Assembly (NCBI GenBank): GCA_007922305.1
Contig: ML677358.1
Location: 14,552,913-14,616,912 of the forward strand
From: Dermatemys mawii
Lineage: Eukaryota > Chordata > Testudines > Dermatemydidae
DNA: 64,000 nucleotides
Reading direction: 5' to 3'
Shown: positions 1-13,326 of the stretch, piece by piece
Layout of the letters: each line of letters starts with the position of its first letter
Position numbering within the stretch: the stretch's first letter is position 1
Notes under the pieces: model-generated
What the model was told of the DNA's origin: nothing
What the model saw: only the letters and a program-made list of their open reading frames with translations
The model's database searches: none
Translations under genes and position numbers: made by a program

Positions 1-2532
1 GCTATCCTCGCCTGGCTGAGCAATAGCGACGCGAGCCCACGAAGAAGATCCCAAATCTAACACCGAGCCAGACAGACAGGAGCGGGAGGGAAAGGCCACC
101 AGGGAGAAGCATTTCTGAGCAATACTCAGCCAAGGTCTTTGAGCGAGAACCCATGTGGTCATCAGTGTGGCGTACGGGAGCAAACTGTCTCTTCTGAGGG
201 CTCTTAAAGTTGTGCGACTGTCTGGCTCTGCAAATCCAGTGCAGATTCCCCAAGAGCTGTTGTCCTCTAAGGTCCCCGTGAACGAGGTCACTTCCTGGGT
301 TGTGATGTCACTTCCAAATGAGGGGGGATTCCCGGAAGATTCCCTACTTCTCCATACCTGGATGGGGTTAACTTCTCCATGTCTAAGATAGTATTACAGC
401 AACTGTGAGACTCTCCTCATCAGATAATGGAGCTGAGCACCCTTCCAAGATGTGGACAACTCTTTGCAGAACTGGCTTGGAGGACAGGAGCACGACGTGC
501 CGTTTGAGGTCAGAGGCACAAAGGAGCTGGCCAGAAACACCGGCCCAATTTGCAATTAAGTCCCAAGCAAAGTGAAGTGAGACCGCATAAAAGAATGGAG
601 TGTTCTGGGTGCCCATAAGACCTAGCACTAAACGCTGGAAGAGGTCTCTGGGTTTTTTAAAGAAGACTTTAAGACTTGGCAATATTTAGTTTGTCACCAA
701 TGAATTCCCCCCCTCCCAGCCTTTTATTTTATTGAAGGGTGGGAGCTTGTCAGATGACTACCTGTCCCATCTGGCGAGAGAACTGAACTGAGAACTGGTT
801 CCAGAGTGGTTACAAAGGAAAAATATGTCCCCCTGCCCCCCTTCCCGCCTTGCAACGTTTTATATACATGGTGTTTTCTGTGGTAAAAGACTGAGGTTGT
901 CCGGTAACCAGGTCACTGGAACATACTTCGATATATGAACCACCTGCTCAGAACGGGGCAGACGTCGGGGAGGGCCGACATTGGACTAACAGCGGCCGGA
1001 AGGATTCTAAGCACGTTGGACCTCTTGGATACTAAAAGCTAAAGTATTTTTAATGATTTTGTTCTGTTTTTCTGGTGCCACAAGTGTGTACCTGAGAAAC
1101 AAGGATTTTATTTTGTCTCATTCACTGTTACACGTGAAGGTGGGCAGCCGGTGCCATTGGCTGGTCTATCTACTGACCAGTGATGAACGAGTGTTTTTCT
1201 AATGACGGGATAAGTACCTTGCTGCTCCATCTCTGCCTCTCTCTCAGTTCTGTTCACTGCCAGTGTTTTTTCAGTATTGAGGTTTCCTGCGAGTTTCTGC
1301 CCTCAACTGTCCCAGTGTGGGTGGGGCAGGTAGTAATGCTAACGAAGAGCCGTTGCCATTGGTTCCTTGGCGAAGGTCCTGGATCTCTAAGCAGGCTGAC
1401 GGTGGATCACTCGCTGAGGAGCGGTGGTGGCCCGGGGACAGGGAAGACCCAGCCGGAAGGCTGAGAACCCCAAAACAGTTGATCTGATGGTGCTATTGGC
1501 TGAATGAGCCGCTTGCGTGGTGGGCCAGGAGAGCCTGGGTGTAGTAGTTTGGGGAGGAGGAGTGGGGAAGGAGCGAGTTCTTTTATCTCGCTGCTCCACA
1601 GAGGTTGGGAAAAGAGGACTGGGAAGGTGCTTCCAACAAGGAATGAAGAGAGGAGACAGTAAAAGCAGACGTGAATGCCAGTGGTTCATGGAGCAGGTAT
1701 CAAGGGCTCATGCAGGGTTCTTGAATCCAGTACTCTTGGGAGCTAAGACTTGCCTAAGATGAATTCATCTGGTATCTCCCCAGCTGGACATCACTGCATT
1801 AGCAACTGAGTACATTTACAAGGAAGAGAGTCTAGCAAGGAGATTGGGTGGGAGGGAAAAAGCGAGGAAGGGTCCCCCTAGGCACACCGGCTTCCTCCAT
1901 GTCAGTCCCTGAGTTCCATGTCGTCTTCCTCTCATGGAGCCATGTTGGAATGATGAGGAGTGAGAGATCCACACGGACCTAGTCCCTCGGGCATGCGAAT
2001 GGTCTCGTGTTGTCCTCTGCCACCAGCGAGGCTTGATTCTGTCAGTCTGCCCCGTCCTGGGATAGCCACCTTCTCCGGGGGCGTGTTCCCAATGCTGTTT
2101 AAAATATGAGTGCCACTTGAGAGCTTCCTCTTCTCCTCAGACACTAACCTCCCTCTGGAGACCTCAGGGGCCTCCCCTTCCAGCCCCTGTTCAGTGACGG
2201 TATTCTACATATGCAGTGTTGTTACAGCCGTCTCAGTGGCAGGATATTAGGCCAGGTGGGTGAGGCGATATCTTTTCTTCTGTTGAGGAGAGAGACCAGC
2301 TTTTGAACTTACAGAGCCTGCCCTTGTCTCGGTGTAATATGTGGCCTTTTTCTTTGCACCAAGCCGCCTTCCTACTGCCATTAAGTGGCGTCAGGTCCAT
2401 CCACGCTGGAGCAGAAGGTGTCATTTCCAGCTCAGGCAAACATTGAGTCAGAACCAGAAGTGGCAGTGTGGGCTGAGTCCGATCTCATCTGGGCCAGCGA
2501 GCTCCTCCTGCAGCTTCTCTTTTTAGCCTGCT

Positions 2533-2592
2533 AGGAGTATGTCTACTTGGGCTGAAAATGACCCCTTCAACTCCAGTGTAGACGTACCCTTC
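2533..2592. repeat. Short foldback (MITE-like) remnant with GTCTAC ends
   Basis: A left end reading GTATGTCTAC and a right end reading GTAGACGTACCC face each other about 58 bp apart. The same GTCTAC/GTAGAC-ended architecture recurs at 18.7, 23.7, 28.3, 31.5, 50.3, 58.1 and 63.7 kb. I recall this as an abundant nonautonomous DNA-transposon family in turtles; no family name can be assigned from the sequence alone. Confidence 0.4.
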
Positions 2593-4586
2593 CAATAATC
2601 AGAGTAGAAGCTGTGGGCAGTCCAGGATCAGCCATTCCCCTCTAGTTTTGTGTGGGGGAAGGTGTCAGTGAAATGCAGCGTGATTCTTAGGCAGCCTGTT
2701 GGTGTTTCCACCCGCTGGAGCTGTGCTGCGGAGAAGCAGCGTGTTCTGCTCTGTAGCATGTTGCAGTTATAGCAGAGGAGCCCAGGACGTCTTCCCCGGC
2801 CCACCTGTGTCTTCTGTCCTGGGTTCTCCGTGCTGCAGTGGTGGGCATTGATTTGAGGCTAGCAGACTGCTCTCTCTCGTTGAGCGTGGTAAGAAGGAGC
2901 GCATGAAACCAGCAGCCAGCGAGGCCGGTTTATCTCCCCGTCCTGGGCGTGCGGATTAGGTACACACCCTGCTGCCGCTTGGGGAGCGTTGATCCCAAAG
3001 AATGGTCTGCAGGAGTTCTCAGTGTACCATGACAACACCGACAGTTGTCGTTGCCATCTTGGATTTTCACCTTCTCTGCTCAAACGGGTTTTAAGGTCAG
3101 AGCAAAGCTTCCACAGTGGTCGTGAGGTGAGACGGGACTGGTGCCAGGGGGCTTTGTGGGCCCTGCCAGGTAGCGTATTTCAAATCACTAGTGCCATGGG
3201 TAGGTCTAAGCACCTGCATGTGCTCACACACACACACACACGCTGGACTCGGTTGCACATCTCAGCCATGTGAGAGCTCCCGCTCTAAGAGTCTCTTCTC
3301 CTCAATGTGCATGTGAAGTGCTCATCAGTGCAGACGGTCACTTCACGGGCTAATCCAGCCCCCTTGGGCCATGGGGTTTAACAAGCGAGACCCTTTCCCA
3401 TTGCTTGCTCCCAAGAGAGCAGCTAGCTCCGGCAGTTGGCCCTGTAGTGCAGAGCCGCCGGTTCGTCGCTGCTCTGCCACGTGTGGACGAACATCGGGCT
3501 ATGCGGAGACAGAGATTGCCTGGTGCACCCCTCCCACACCTGTGCCCTACAACTGCCCACTCCTACCTAGTCTCTCCTTTAGTCCCCATTTGGCTAGCTG
3601 CCCCCCTATCCAATTCATTCTGTGACGCTGCAGTCTCGTGCTGGGAGCAACCACGGCAGCAAACTGACCTTCCCGGGTGGAGCGTAGCGGGATAGGAGTG
3701 GGCCAGCTGGAACGGGGGAAGCAGCACTTACAGCCAGATGAGCCCATCCTCCTGGCATCTGGGTAGCTCCTATCCCTGCTGCTGTCGGCTCTGCAGGAGC
3801 CAGGGGAGAACTGGACTCCCCACCCTCTTGGGGATTGGCAGCCTCAGGAAGGAAAAGGCAGCAAAAAGGCACTTAGTGTGGAATATTTCAGCTTTTCGAG
3901 GAGGAGGCAGGCTCACTCCGTTGGTGTCCATAAAGCCAGGATCCCACAACAGGGCTTCCGCCCCCCACCTGCCTGCCCAGGACCGGGGTCCCTAGTAGGA
4001 TGTGGTGAGGCTAGAATGGATGAACATCAAGTGCTTTCTCTGGCCACTGACGCAAGTCTGTCCCGGTTGCGTCAGGGTGTCTTAGGCTCAGCTTAGGAAG
4101 TGTGTCTGAGTGCTCCTCCCCGTGCGGCCAAGGGGGCGGAGGCGGGGACCCTAGGAACGAACCACCTAGCCTTGTGTGGACTGACAAAAGCAGCCACCGG
4201 AGTGGGCCCCAAGTGCTGCTGGGTTTTGCCTGCACTTTACGAGAGGGGAATGGTACCTGGTGAGCCTACTCTGTCCATCACTGGAAAGAGACTCCCAACA
4301 GCTGGGCTTTTTTAAACCCTTCTTTTACCTTTTATTATTGACAAAAGAGGGAGCCCGCGGTGGGTTCCTGTTTTTATTTTTGCATGAAATTCTGTATAAT
4401 TTCCCGGGGGGGAGGGGGGAAGATGTGGGTATTTCCTGGGGGAGGCGGAGGTGTGGGAGGATGCGGGAGGGGATATTTCAGAGTTGTCTTTGCCCCTCCT
4501 TTCAATCTTGTGGAACCCATCCGCTTTGGGTGGTATTCAGAGATTCTTTATCACTAATAATGTACGGTCCTGTTGAACTAACTGCT

Positions 4587-4592
4587 AATAAA
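4587..4592 (+). terminator. Candidate poly(A) signal AATAAA
   Basis: AATAAA is followed 10-25 bases later by a GT/T-rich stretch (CTCTGTTTGTACTCTC), the usual arrangement of hexamer and downstream element. It closes a 4.6-kb stretch with almost no repeats. Any long vertebrate sequence contains chance hexamers, so transcript evidence decides it. Confidence 0.35.
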
Positions 4593-4612
4593 ATGGGGCG
4601 CTCTGTTTGTAC

Positions 4613-7600
4613 TCTCTTGCCTTGCCTTTGTTTTTGAACAATCTCTTGAAAAGAAACCACGATGTCAGGGTTAAAGAGATCAACTTGCTCCAGAAGAGAG
4701 TTTACACACACGCCCCTACAGCCTTGTCAACACAGGGACTAGTACTGCTTGTTCAACCCTCCCAGCCTGGCCACCGCTATATGGGATAAGGGTACGTGAA
4801 GGAAAGTCAGCCATCCCAGTCTAACTGTCGGCTTGAGGGATGGCACAATGTAACTACTGGGAAAAATCACCCCCTCACTCTCATAGTTACACGGCTACTT
4901 AAACTGCACAGACCAGGCCTCAGGTACAGCTGTGCCCCGCTCACATAGACGCGCCTGCGCTAGCTTGAGACAGGGTAGCAAGAGCAACATCTCAGAGAGC
5001 CACTTCATACCCCAGTAGTCCAGGGTCCAAGACATACCTACGGGGTCCAGACAGGGCCATATCTGATAGATCTGCCCCTGCTCCGCTGTTCTTGCTAGTG
5101 AGTGAGCTCAACGAGAGCTGGGAATTGCCTCCCCGTTCGAATGCAGACGTCCCCTTCGTGAGCTGGGAGGACAAGTGCCATTGGCTTAAAATGAGACTTG
5201 TTCTTGGACTTCCTTACGCTGGGACTCGTGCTGTCTGGCACATTGGGCTTCTTCGTGCACACACGTACCCTACACACACTCATTCACGCTCCTGTTGGTG
5301 CGTCTGTGCCCTCCACGAGCCCTCAGCTTGGGAACGTCCCTGTTCATTCCATGCTGCTGCCGTACCAGCAGGGTAAGCAAAAAAGAACAGCACATTCGCT
5401 TTTGGGTGGTTTGGTTAATAATTTTCAATTCCCTGAGTCAATGACAGGGGAAGTATATAACACTGAAACTCACTGAGGAGATACAGCGCTAGATGAGTCC
5501 TTGTGGCTAAAGCCCAGTTTGCAGGCAAATGGTCACAGCCTAGAAGGAAAGAGGTTAGTTATGCGTGCGGTTTACTCTTGGTTTTCAGATATTTTCTCTC
5601 TCTCTCTCCCCCTTGAAATAACCTGTTCCGTTATACAAACCGAAGGCCAATGAAGCCCAGATCCGGTATTTTGCAAGCCCTAAGTTGAAGCACTCAGTTT
5701 GGTTTCTTGGGGCAGTGTTCCTGTCCCAAGCCATGGTTTCAAGACTCCTGGATCCCAGCTCTGGTGTAAGTGCAGGCCCCAAAGCCTGATTATAGTCATT
5801 TTGCATCCTATTGGTAAGGGCCTAATTGAATAAGTTTTAAATCACAAGGTTTCAGTATTTCCAAGGCTGCATCCAACGTTCTAAACTCCCTGTCTGTGAA
5901 TTGCAAATACCCCTCGCTTCTGCACGCTGAGCATTGCACAACAGAAAGGTGATGCGCCCACTTCTTGGAACAGCAGTCACCCGTCTGTCTGAAGACAGTG
6001 CCGCTGGTCCATCCCAACAACCCTGGCAACAAGTGCCACTGAAAGCCTGGAAATGTTTTTCTCTCTCTGTGCATTTGACGGTGGGGTGTATCAAACTTGG
6101 GTAGGTTAACTGCTTCCCCAGCTAGTCTCTTCCCATCTTCTTTGTAGGCGGCTCTCATGGAGAAGAGAAACCGAGAAGAATGAGATCGTAAAACCCCAAT
6201 AATTGGCCAGGAAACTCAGGCACAGAACCAGAAACAACCCCTAATTTAACTCCATTTAATTTTAACCAGGTTTCCAGTTAGCTTTGCCCCTTTTAAGATA
6301 AGCCCCAACTAATAAACGATGGGAGACCTAACTTTGCCTTCCAAACTTGACTGATCCAGCCCCCAAGTTCCTAGTTGGGAAAGTCTGGATTTCAATCAGA
6401 TACAAAAAGATGGGAGGAGGGGGTACAGTAAATCTGTGTCCACAGAGATCCCAGTGGGCAGTTGCTAGGTTACTGCACATCCTGCTAGCTCAGTGTCATG
6501 GCGACAGCAGGGATAGACCTGGGATTTTGCTCCACAACCGCATTTCCCTGCCACTCCACCCACAAGGGAATCAGGGCTAGTGAAATATGGTTTCTGGCCC
6601 ACACAGCACCAGAGGGACATGCACGATCCCCAGTATATTGCATCATCATAAATAACGGGGGCGGGGGGAAGCTAGCTCCAATGAAACACCCGCTCCTCTA
6701 GACAATGTCTGTCCTATTTCTACTGTGTTCGCGCCCACAGGCCCTGTCGACAATGGCAGGTGCTGCATAAACACCTATTATTGCCACCATGAGCTTGCAG
6801 CGGAACTGGATTTAAGAGCTCCCTTTATGATGATTGCTCTGCACCTGGGATTGTATTAGCGCACACTGATTTTGGGTTAAAGTCCCAGCAGCAACTAATT
6901 CTGACCTGTTCTTGGGGGCAGCTTCACTCCGCTTTCACTGGACTAGTAAAACCGGATAAAGTCTCTTCATTCGTTGACTGTGTGTGTCCCGGCTGGATGA
7001 CTTCCTCTTGTTTGTTTGCCCTTTTTTTTAATTGGTGCTGCTGAGATACCATTGCTACCAGCATCTCATTTTAACTAGTTTTCTGTTGCTCGAGTGGATT
7101 GCTGATTAACTCGAGGTTCTTCACATGTTTGCATAGGCCAATGAGGACCCTCCCCTGTGTACGTTTACAAACTTCTGCTCTTCCTCCTGTGGCTCAATTC
7201 AAGGTGTGATCCAATGTGGGGTGTGTCCATGCTAGCCTTTACAAGCGTCAGAGGCGACATCCAGCAAAGATACGCTCGTTATTCAGGTGGAAGACAACCT
7301 GCTAGAGATCCAGGGCCTTTCTGGGTAGCCATAGCAGGCCGGGGAGGGAGCGCTATACAAACACCGTGAACTAAGGTCTTCATCCAGCCAAGAACAGCAA
7401 TAATTGCCCAGAGCAGCCTAGCTGCAGGGCCTGGTGGCTGGGCTCTCTGTTGTTGTCTTGCCATGTGCCATGGCGTGTGGTGACCCCAGAGGGTGAGATG
7501 TTCCTTCCCTGCATGGCGGGAGTACTATCCCTTGCACCCCTAAGGATCCTGTGAAACGCAAAGGGCGCGGGTGATCCCCAGACCAGTCTCTTCCCCGCAT

Positions 7601-8060
7601 GTGCAGTGATGGAGCTTGTTCGCAAGGTGGCAGCATCCACCCAGCACAAGACTCTATCGCTGGGTAGTGCTGGAGGACAACAGGCTGCTGTGAGCAGCTA
7701 GGAGTCACTTGTTTCTCTCTCCCCAGCCAATAGTTGGTGGGACGGGGACGATTCTGACTCTTCCTTTCTTGAAATGTTAGGGAGAATTTGTGGATTCTCT
7801 TTCTCCACCCGTCGTTCGAGGCTGGCGGTGCAGACCTGGCACTGCCCGACGCTGTCACAGCTGGCCCTGCCGGCTACTCAGGCTGCTTTGCCAATGCACC
7901 TTAAACCCCACTAGCCCCTGCTGCGTTCCCCAGACCTGGTTCCGCATCCCCAGAACTAAAACACCCTCCCCTGCTGCTCTAGCCAAGGAAGCCAGCCCCT
8001 GACTGGTACCATCCCAGCTGTGCTAGTCCTGAGTGCAGAGCTCCGGCCGTACGGGAGAAC
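4613..8060. other. Unannotated single-copy-like sequence
   Basis: No credible exon or well-preserved repeat is seen. A fragment near 6735-6785 (ending like 'tgctgcataaacacctattattg') resembles the 3' tail of the CORE-SINE family found elsewhere in the window. A CT run lies near 5596-5610. Otherwise nothing was recognised. Confidence 0.5.
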
Positions 8061-8160
8061 AGGTTCTGCTTCTTGGGCTTGTGTTATGCAGGACATTGAA
8101 TGAGATGATCATAATGGTCCTTACTGGCCTTAAAACTCTACGACTCTACAGATCCAGGAT
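8060..8160 (+). mobile_element. CR1 LINE 3'-end fragment
   Basis: The segment carries the standard CR1 3'-end wording: a GATGATCATAATGGTCC motif, 'ACTGGCCTTAAAACTC', then the short tandem terminal repeat of the ACTCTACG/ACTCTACA type. Only the 3' UTR end is present, which is typical of 5'-truncated CR1 copies in reptiles and birds. Confidence 0.75.
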
Positions 8161-11100
8161 CCAAACCACGGGCAGTTTGTGACTGGAGCTAAACTGAGAG
8201 GGGGCAATTGCTCCCCATGTGATCTGACAGGCCCCAGAGATGATCAGGCCTGCGTGTTTAGCCCATTGCAGCGCCTTCCCTCATCTCTCATCTCCCCAGT
8301 GGTAACAGGGGGGCAAAAGGGCTGACAATGGGCAGACTGCACCCGCTTGGAGGATCTCTTCGCTGCTGGTGGGTGAGCCTGAGGCACGGTCAGTCTCCCC
8401 AGCCCTGGGCACTCAGAAATCACGAGTCCAGCCCCAAAGTCAGGAACTTGCCTTCAAAATCTTGAGCTGGAGAAATAGGAATAAAATCTGGGCTGCTATT
8501 CTTCGAGCAGCCTGGTGCAACGCATGCTGACTCCGGCACAGGGCATGCGCGTGGGGGCACCACGGCGGGCAAGGAAGGTGTTAAGCATTTTGGGTGCCTT
8601 AGCGTCAAAACCCTGGGAGGTTCTAGGCCTCTGGTGCCCCTCCCTGCGTAACATGTTCAGGGAGAGGCCTATGGCTCAGATCTTATGGAGCCACCCACCT
8701 CCTGTCCGGGTGGGAAACACTGTCCCTGATGTCCTGGGGACTGTGGCGAGCATGGATCTAAAGCCAACGGATTTCCCTCCAAGCTGACGCACAGGGCCCG
8801 TTTTAGGCTCGGATCTCCACAATGGGCTTCAAAGCCGTCGCCTGGGTAAGGAAGGAAGCATTTAACTTGGCGGGCACCCGCCCCTTGGAGTGACCTGCTC
8901 AGAGGTCTCGGCCCCAAGCTGCTGTTGCCTTAATGACTGGGCTAGGCAGGGCCTGGACCGTCTGCAAAGCCAAGCCACTGCAGGGCCTCTCTCCTGTTCT
9001 AGGGGGCTCCCAGACGTCAAGGGGCTGACTGGAGTGGGGGCAGCGAGCTCCGGTGTAAGAAGGAATAAAACGTTTCTACTGCCTTGCTCAACCAATGCCT
9101 CCCCCCACTTGCTATCTCAGTCCCATACTGGGCTAACATCCCCACCAGCCCATCAGTGGGGCTGCCCCTAAAAAGAGGAAGACGCCTGTCACTCACCTGC
9201 TAATTGCAAAGCCGGGAGATGCCCAAGGCTAAGAATCTCAGGACAGTCTGACTGGACGTGCTCTCTCTGGCCCAGGCCTGTCTCATCCGCACCCGACAAG
9301 CACCGCAGACAGCGTGGGGGTTCCTAGATCTCTGTGCTGAGGATCTGGGGGCGATGCTGTGAGGACAACAGCAGCTGACTTGGGTTGTAAGGTAATTGGG
9401 GAGCTGGCTGTGGTTAGTCTTTCCAAGCCCAAGGAAATTCTGGCCCTGTAGTGAGCCAAAAGGGGTTGTGAGCCATGATGCATGGCCTAGTGTTGTACCT
9501 CCAGCTATCGGGAGCCTTTCCTACGCTCAGACTTGGGGCATAACAGCGATTAGTTGGAGCCAGGGAATTTGAATCTAGTGTCACTCTGAATCCAAACTTT
9601 CCTAAAGCTTGGGGTGTTCAGATGTGGGGAAGGGGTGGATGGGCCTGTCACATTATCCCTAGTCTGCCTCGGAATCCAGAGACAGGCCAATATAGACCTG
9701 AGGCCAGGGAGGAATTTTGAGATTTGATGTTTTGGATCTGGCTCGCCCCTCGTCTTAAAGAACACTGGACACGCCCAGCATGGCTACCTGGAAGTCACCC
9801 CCCTCCCGACCCAGCCTTGGGGTGAGGCCTCGAATGATTTCTTTGCGCTCTGTGTTCACCAGACTCCCCAGTGTAGAGCGTCTATCGAGGATATACTGCA
9901 GATGAGATCTTGGACCTGCCATGAACAGACACAGGTGGACAGGAGCCCAACTCCAGGACGCTTCTCCGAGAACCGGCCATCTGTCCCATGAAGGTCAGAG
10001 CACTAGGTGTTTAAAGGGACAGGGCGCATTTTGGGAAGAACAGGGCAGAGTGCTGAGCCTCAAACTGGGTAATATTGAAGCAGGGGTGTGCCCAGGGTCT
10101 GACTGACTGCTCTCCCCTCCCGTGGTCCGGCCATGGACTCACGCAGCCACTAAAGCACGGTTTGGGGTAAGGGCTGGGGCTGCTTGTCAGCGTGTGAGTC
10201 CTGCTGTTCCTTTGTGGAATGCTTTGCAAAGAGATCCAGTAACACGGAGACAAAAACATTCCCCAGAACCTTGGGGGTTGTGTTTTCAACTCATGTGTTG
10301 GGTTTCTTGTTTGTTGTGCAACACAGCTGGGGCCTGTCATTGACTCCAACAAGACGCCGTGGAAGCAAAGGGGCCGGGGATTTAATCTTCCCTTTGCCTC
10401 TAGCCGTCTCCACTTTCACACTCGCGCAGGGCTGTGTGCAGGGATGCAGGTGTCTGTTGCACAGCCATGCAAGCTCACGTCCAACCCTGCGTGCTTGTTT
10501 GCACCGAAGGGCCTCACTCCAGCATGCATTACTGTGCATGTACGCAGGTACAAGGACATGCCTGAAACACAAGCTGTAGAGAGGCGCATATACATACATG
10601 CCCAAGTATGTACACGTGCAAGCCGATCCCTCTGCACCCAGCACAGCTGCACACAACAGGCCTGTTTAACCTCCCATGCAAGCATGGATGGCCCCATTGC
10701 CCGTGCCATGCACGCAGGTTTCAATCCCCCATCTGATCCTGCTGGCAGCCGGATGGCTGCAAGCCCCCTGCAGGGTTTCTGGGGCTAAGGGTCCATCTGC
10801 CTCGGCTCTCATAGATCAGCCAGGGCTGTGACTGGCGTTTGCCCCCCGGGGGGCTGCCTCCCAGCCTAGTCAACGTGGTTCAAATGAAAGCCGCCAGACG
10901 CGGCACTTGCCGTGCAATCAATCATCCCTTAAATGCTTTTCACAGTGGTCCTGCCAGCCGCAGCGCCGGGACCACAATGGACTTGCTGCAGCAGCGTCCC
11001 CACCCGCTGTCCCGGGCCAAGGCATGCCGGAGGGGGAAGGGAACACAGCTCCCATTGCTGCAAGTACAGTAGTTCCCGCCCTGCTCCGTGGCGGAAAAGC

Positions 11101-13326
11101 ACCCTGGGGAGATTTGTCAAGGGTGACTTTTAGCTGAGACAAGATGCCACGGGCTTTGCCCATACCCAGGCTCCTTGGTGGCCCTGTGGAGTGGGAAGGG
11201 CCTCACCTGGAGCAGTGGCTGAAATACTGCATGCGCTGGCCTCATCCAGGCTGCTTGTAACGCTGCAGTTACTCCCGGAGGTGGGGATGGATTTGGCCCT
11301 CCAGTGCCCCTCTGCCCCCAGCAGACAGACACAACAGCCTTCAGGAAGACAGCAAACGCCTGATCCCTGTGTGGGTGTGCGAGCCTGGCACTCCCAATGG
11401 CACACTTCTCCCCCCCACGCTCTTCTCCCCTCTCTTAGTGCCACCCTTGCCGGGGGCACGGAGTGAATAGCGTCTCTCGCTCTCCGCTGCCCAAGGACAG
11501 CGAGCGGAGGAGCGATGGGGGGAATCCAGAAATGGCTCCAATCGGAGAGGGATCCGTCGTTTCCGGGCCTGGACCAAGGGTCTGATTAGAACCGGGTGCT
11601 GCCAAGTGATTTTTCCTAATTGTAGAGTTTGCTTCCACCCCCCGCCCTCCCCATTGTTGATAAATCCCTGGGCAGCCTGGAAGAACTAACAGCTCTTTTC
11701 TTACCAACCTCCCGCCCGCCACCGGGTGGACAGACGGACGGGCCCCTGGACGGACACCCACTCGCGTGGTTGTAGCAGTCGCTTGTGTGCCCCATTTACG
11801 GTGTCGGTGGGCTCAGGGGTGAGAGCTGAGCTGTCCTAAAACCCCAGCTGTTGCGGAGGTTTCTCGGGAGCGAGCTGGCTGTTGCAAAGAGATCCAAGGG
11901 GGGATCCCAGGTATAAGTGCATCACGGGCAAGCTGCCCCCGGAAAACGCATCCCTTGGCGTGGTTGGCCAGGAGCAAAGGCTGCTGGGTATTTGGGGTGA
12001 GGGCGCTTGGAGGATGTGTATCCCTGCTAGCATTTGTCCCTGGGACACTCTCATACACAGCTGCTGAGCTGTCTAATGGGTGGCAGAAGGTGACGGAGGT
12101 TTCCCCATGCCCTGGCCGGGCAGCCATCGGCCCGTGAACTCAGCCCACCCGGAAAAACGTTCAGATGCTGCGTTCAGACCAGAAACCGACCTCCAGAGCC
12201 AGCCGGGCCTGCCCCCTCCTGCCTCCCCACCTCAGCCATGAGGAAATGAACTCAGCCTAATGAATACCAGACAGGGCATCAGCCAGGTTTGTTTTAACCT
12301 GTCGGAGTGAAAAATGAAGTGCCGTGCCGTGGGGGCTGCAGGCACGGCAGCTGCTGGAATGTGGAGGTGCTGGGAGCGGGGGAAGTGAGGGGAGGGGGCA
12401 CTGGGTAGCGGCAGGGCTGGGGGAGGCCAGGCATCCTGCTGCATGCAGGGAGAAAAACTAGGTACATCTGCAGCAAGCTGGGCGCTTGGCCCTGGCAGTG
12501 CTGAGCAATGGAGCTGCTTTGCTGCTACGCGGCTCCAGGAGGAAGGGGTGGGAAAGAAGCCAGGCTCCGTGGCCTAGCTGAATCCCAGGCTGTATGCCGA
12601 GGCCATGCCACTTTGCCAGACCACCAGCTAGCATCCGTCCCCAAGGAATATCCCACGACTGCCACCATTGCTTGCTGAGCTCCTCGCCTTGCTGGTAAAC
12701 AGTCAGGGGGTTCTTTGCGGGGAGGGGGCTGTTTCTTTGCTTGGCTGGACATATTTTAAATTATAACCCACCAGGCAAAAAGCCAGAGCAGTGACCAGAC
12801 CTGCTGATATGCATCCTAACAGGCCAGGCCGGTTTCTGCCTCCCCTCAAGTTCCAGCCCCAAGCCGCAGAGTTTGGATTCAAAACTAAGCCTTTCCACAC
12901 CCACACGCCCTGCCCTGGCTCAGTTCTGGGACGTAGACTGACCACTGACCGCTGGAGGCACTGTTAACCCAGTGAGTCCCTCCTGCTGACGTTGGGGCCC
13001 AGCCATGGCAGGTGGGTCCCGCGGTACGATAAAGAGATGCAAGTCAGGCTCTGAGAAAGTTGGGATCCTTTGGGCTGAAAGCTGTAGCCCCAGCTTGTTA
13101 AAGTTGTGGTTTGGGGAGGGGGGCATGTAGGGGANNNNNNNNNNTTGAGAGCAGGGGCCTTTACCCACCGCCAGGGGCTGGATTACCCACCCACCCTGTT
13201 TTCTCCAATCACTGGGGCGGAGTAGGAAGACCAGCGCCCTAGAGCCAGCCCCAGTTCAGAGACCCCTGAAGGCCCAAGGGAGGCTAGCATGGCTGGGGGT
13301 CCCACCCCTGGGCCCTATGGGAGGCA
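8161..13326. other. GC-rich unannotated stretch
   Basis: No recognisable coding exon or transposon. Open frames up to about 120 codons overlap on both strands, as expected in GC-rich DNA, and none resembles a known protein. A chance-level AATAAA lies at 9064-9069. Around 10440-10680 there is an alternating purine-pyrimidine, GCATGC/GTGCA-rich tract. An N run sits at 13135-13144. Confidence 0.5.
13135..13144. other. Assembly gap (10 N)
   Basis: Ten unresolved bases directly after a G-rich run. The fixed length of ten matches the other gap at 55533-55542, suggesting a placeholder of arbitrary size. Confidence 0.95.

Larger units (their letters stand above)
1..4612 (+). other. Mostly single-copy stretch, possible 3' UTR of a plus-strand gene
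   Basis: No interspersed repeat is recognisable here apart from a small foldback near 2.53 kb and a short CA tract at about 3224-3242. No open frame resembles a known protein. The first 57 bases are open in frame 1 and end at a TAA at 58-60, which could be the last codons of a coding exon cut by the window edge, but 19 open codons are expected often by chance. The stretch has T-rich runs and ends at a canonical AATAAA with a GT-rich tail (4587-4612). A long terminal exon is one reading; plain intergenic DNA is the other. Confidence 0.22.

Noticed and set aside
1..60. Possible last 19 codons of a coding exon ending at TAA 58-60
   Set aside because: Too short to distinguish from chance, no splice acceptor visible, protein tail not recognised.
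9064..9069. AATAAA hexamer
   Set aside because: No convincing downstream GT-rich element or associated exon; left as chance.
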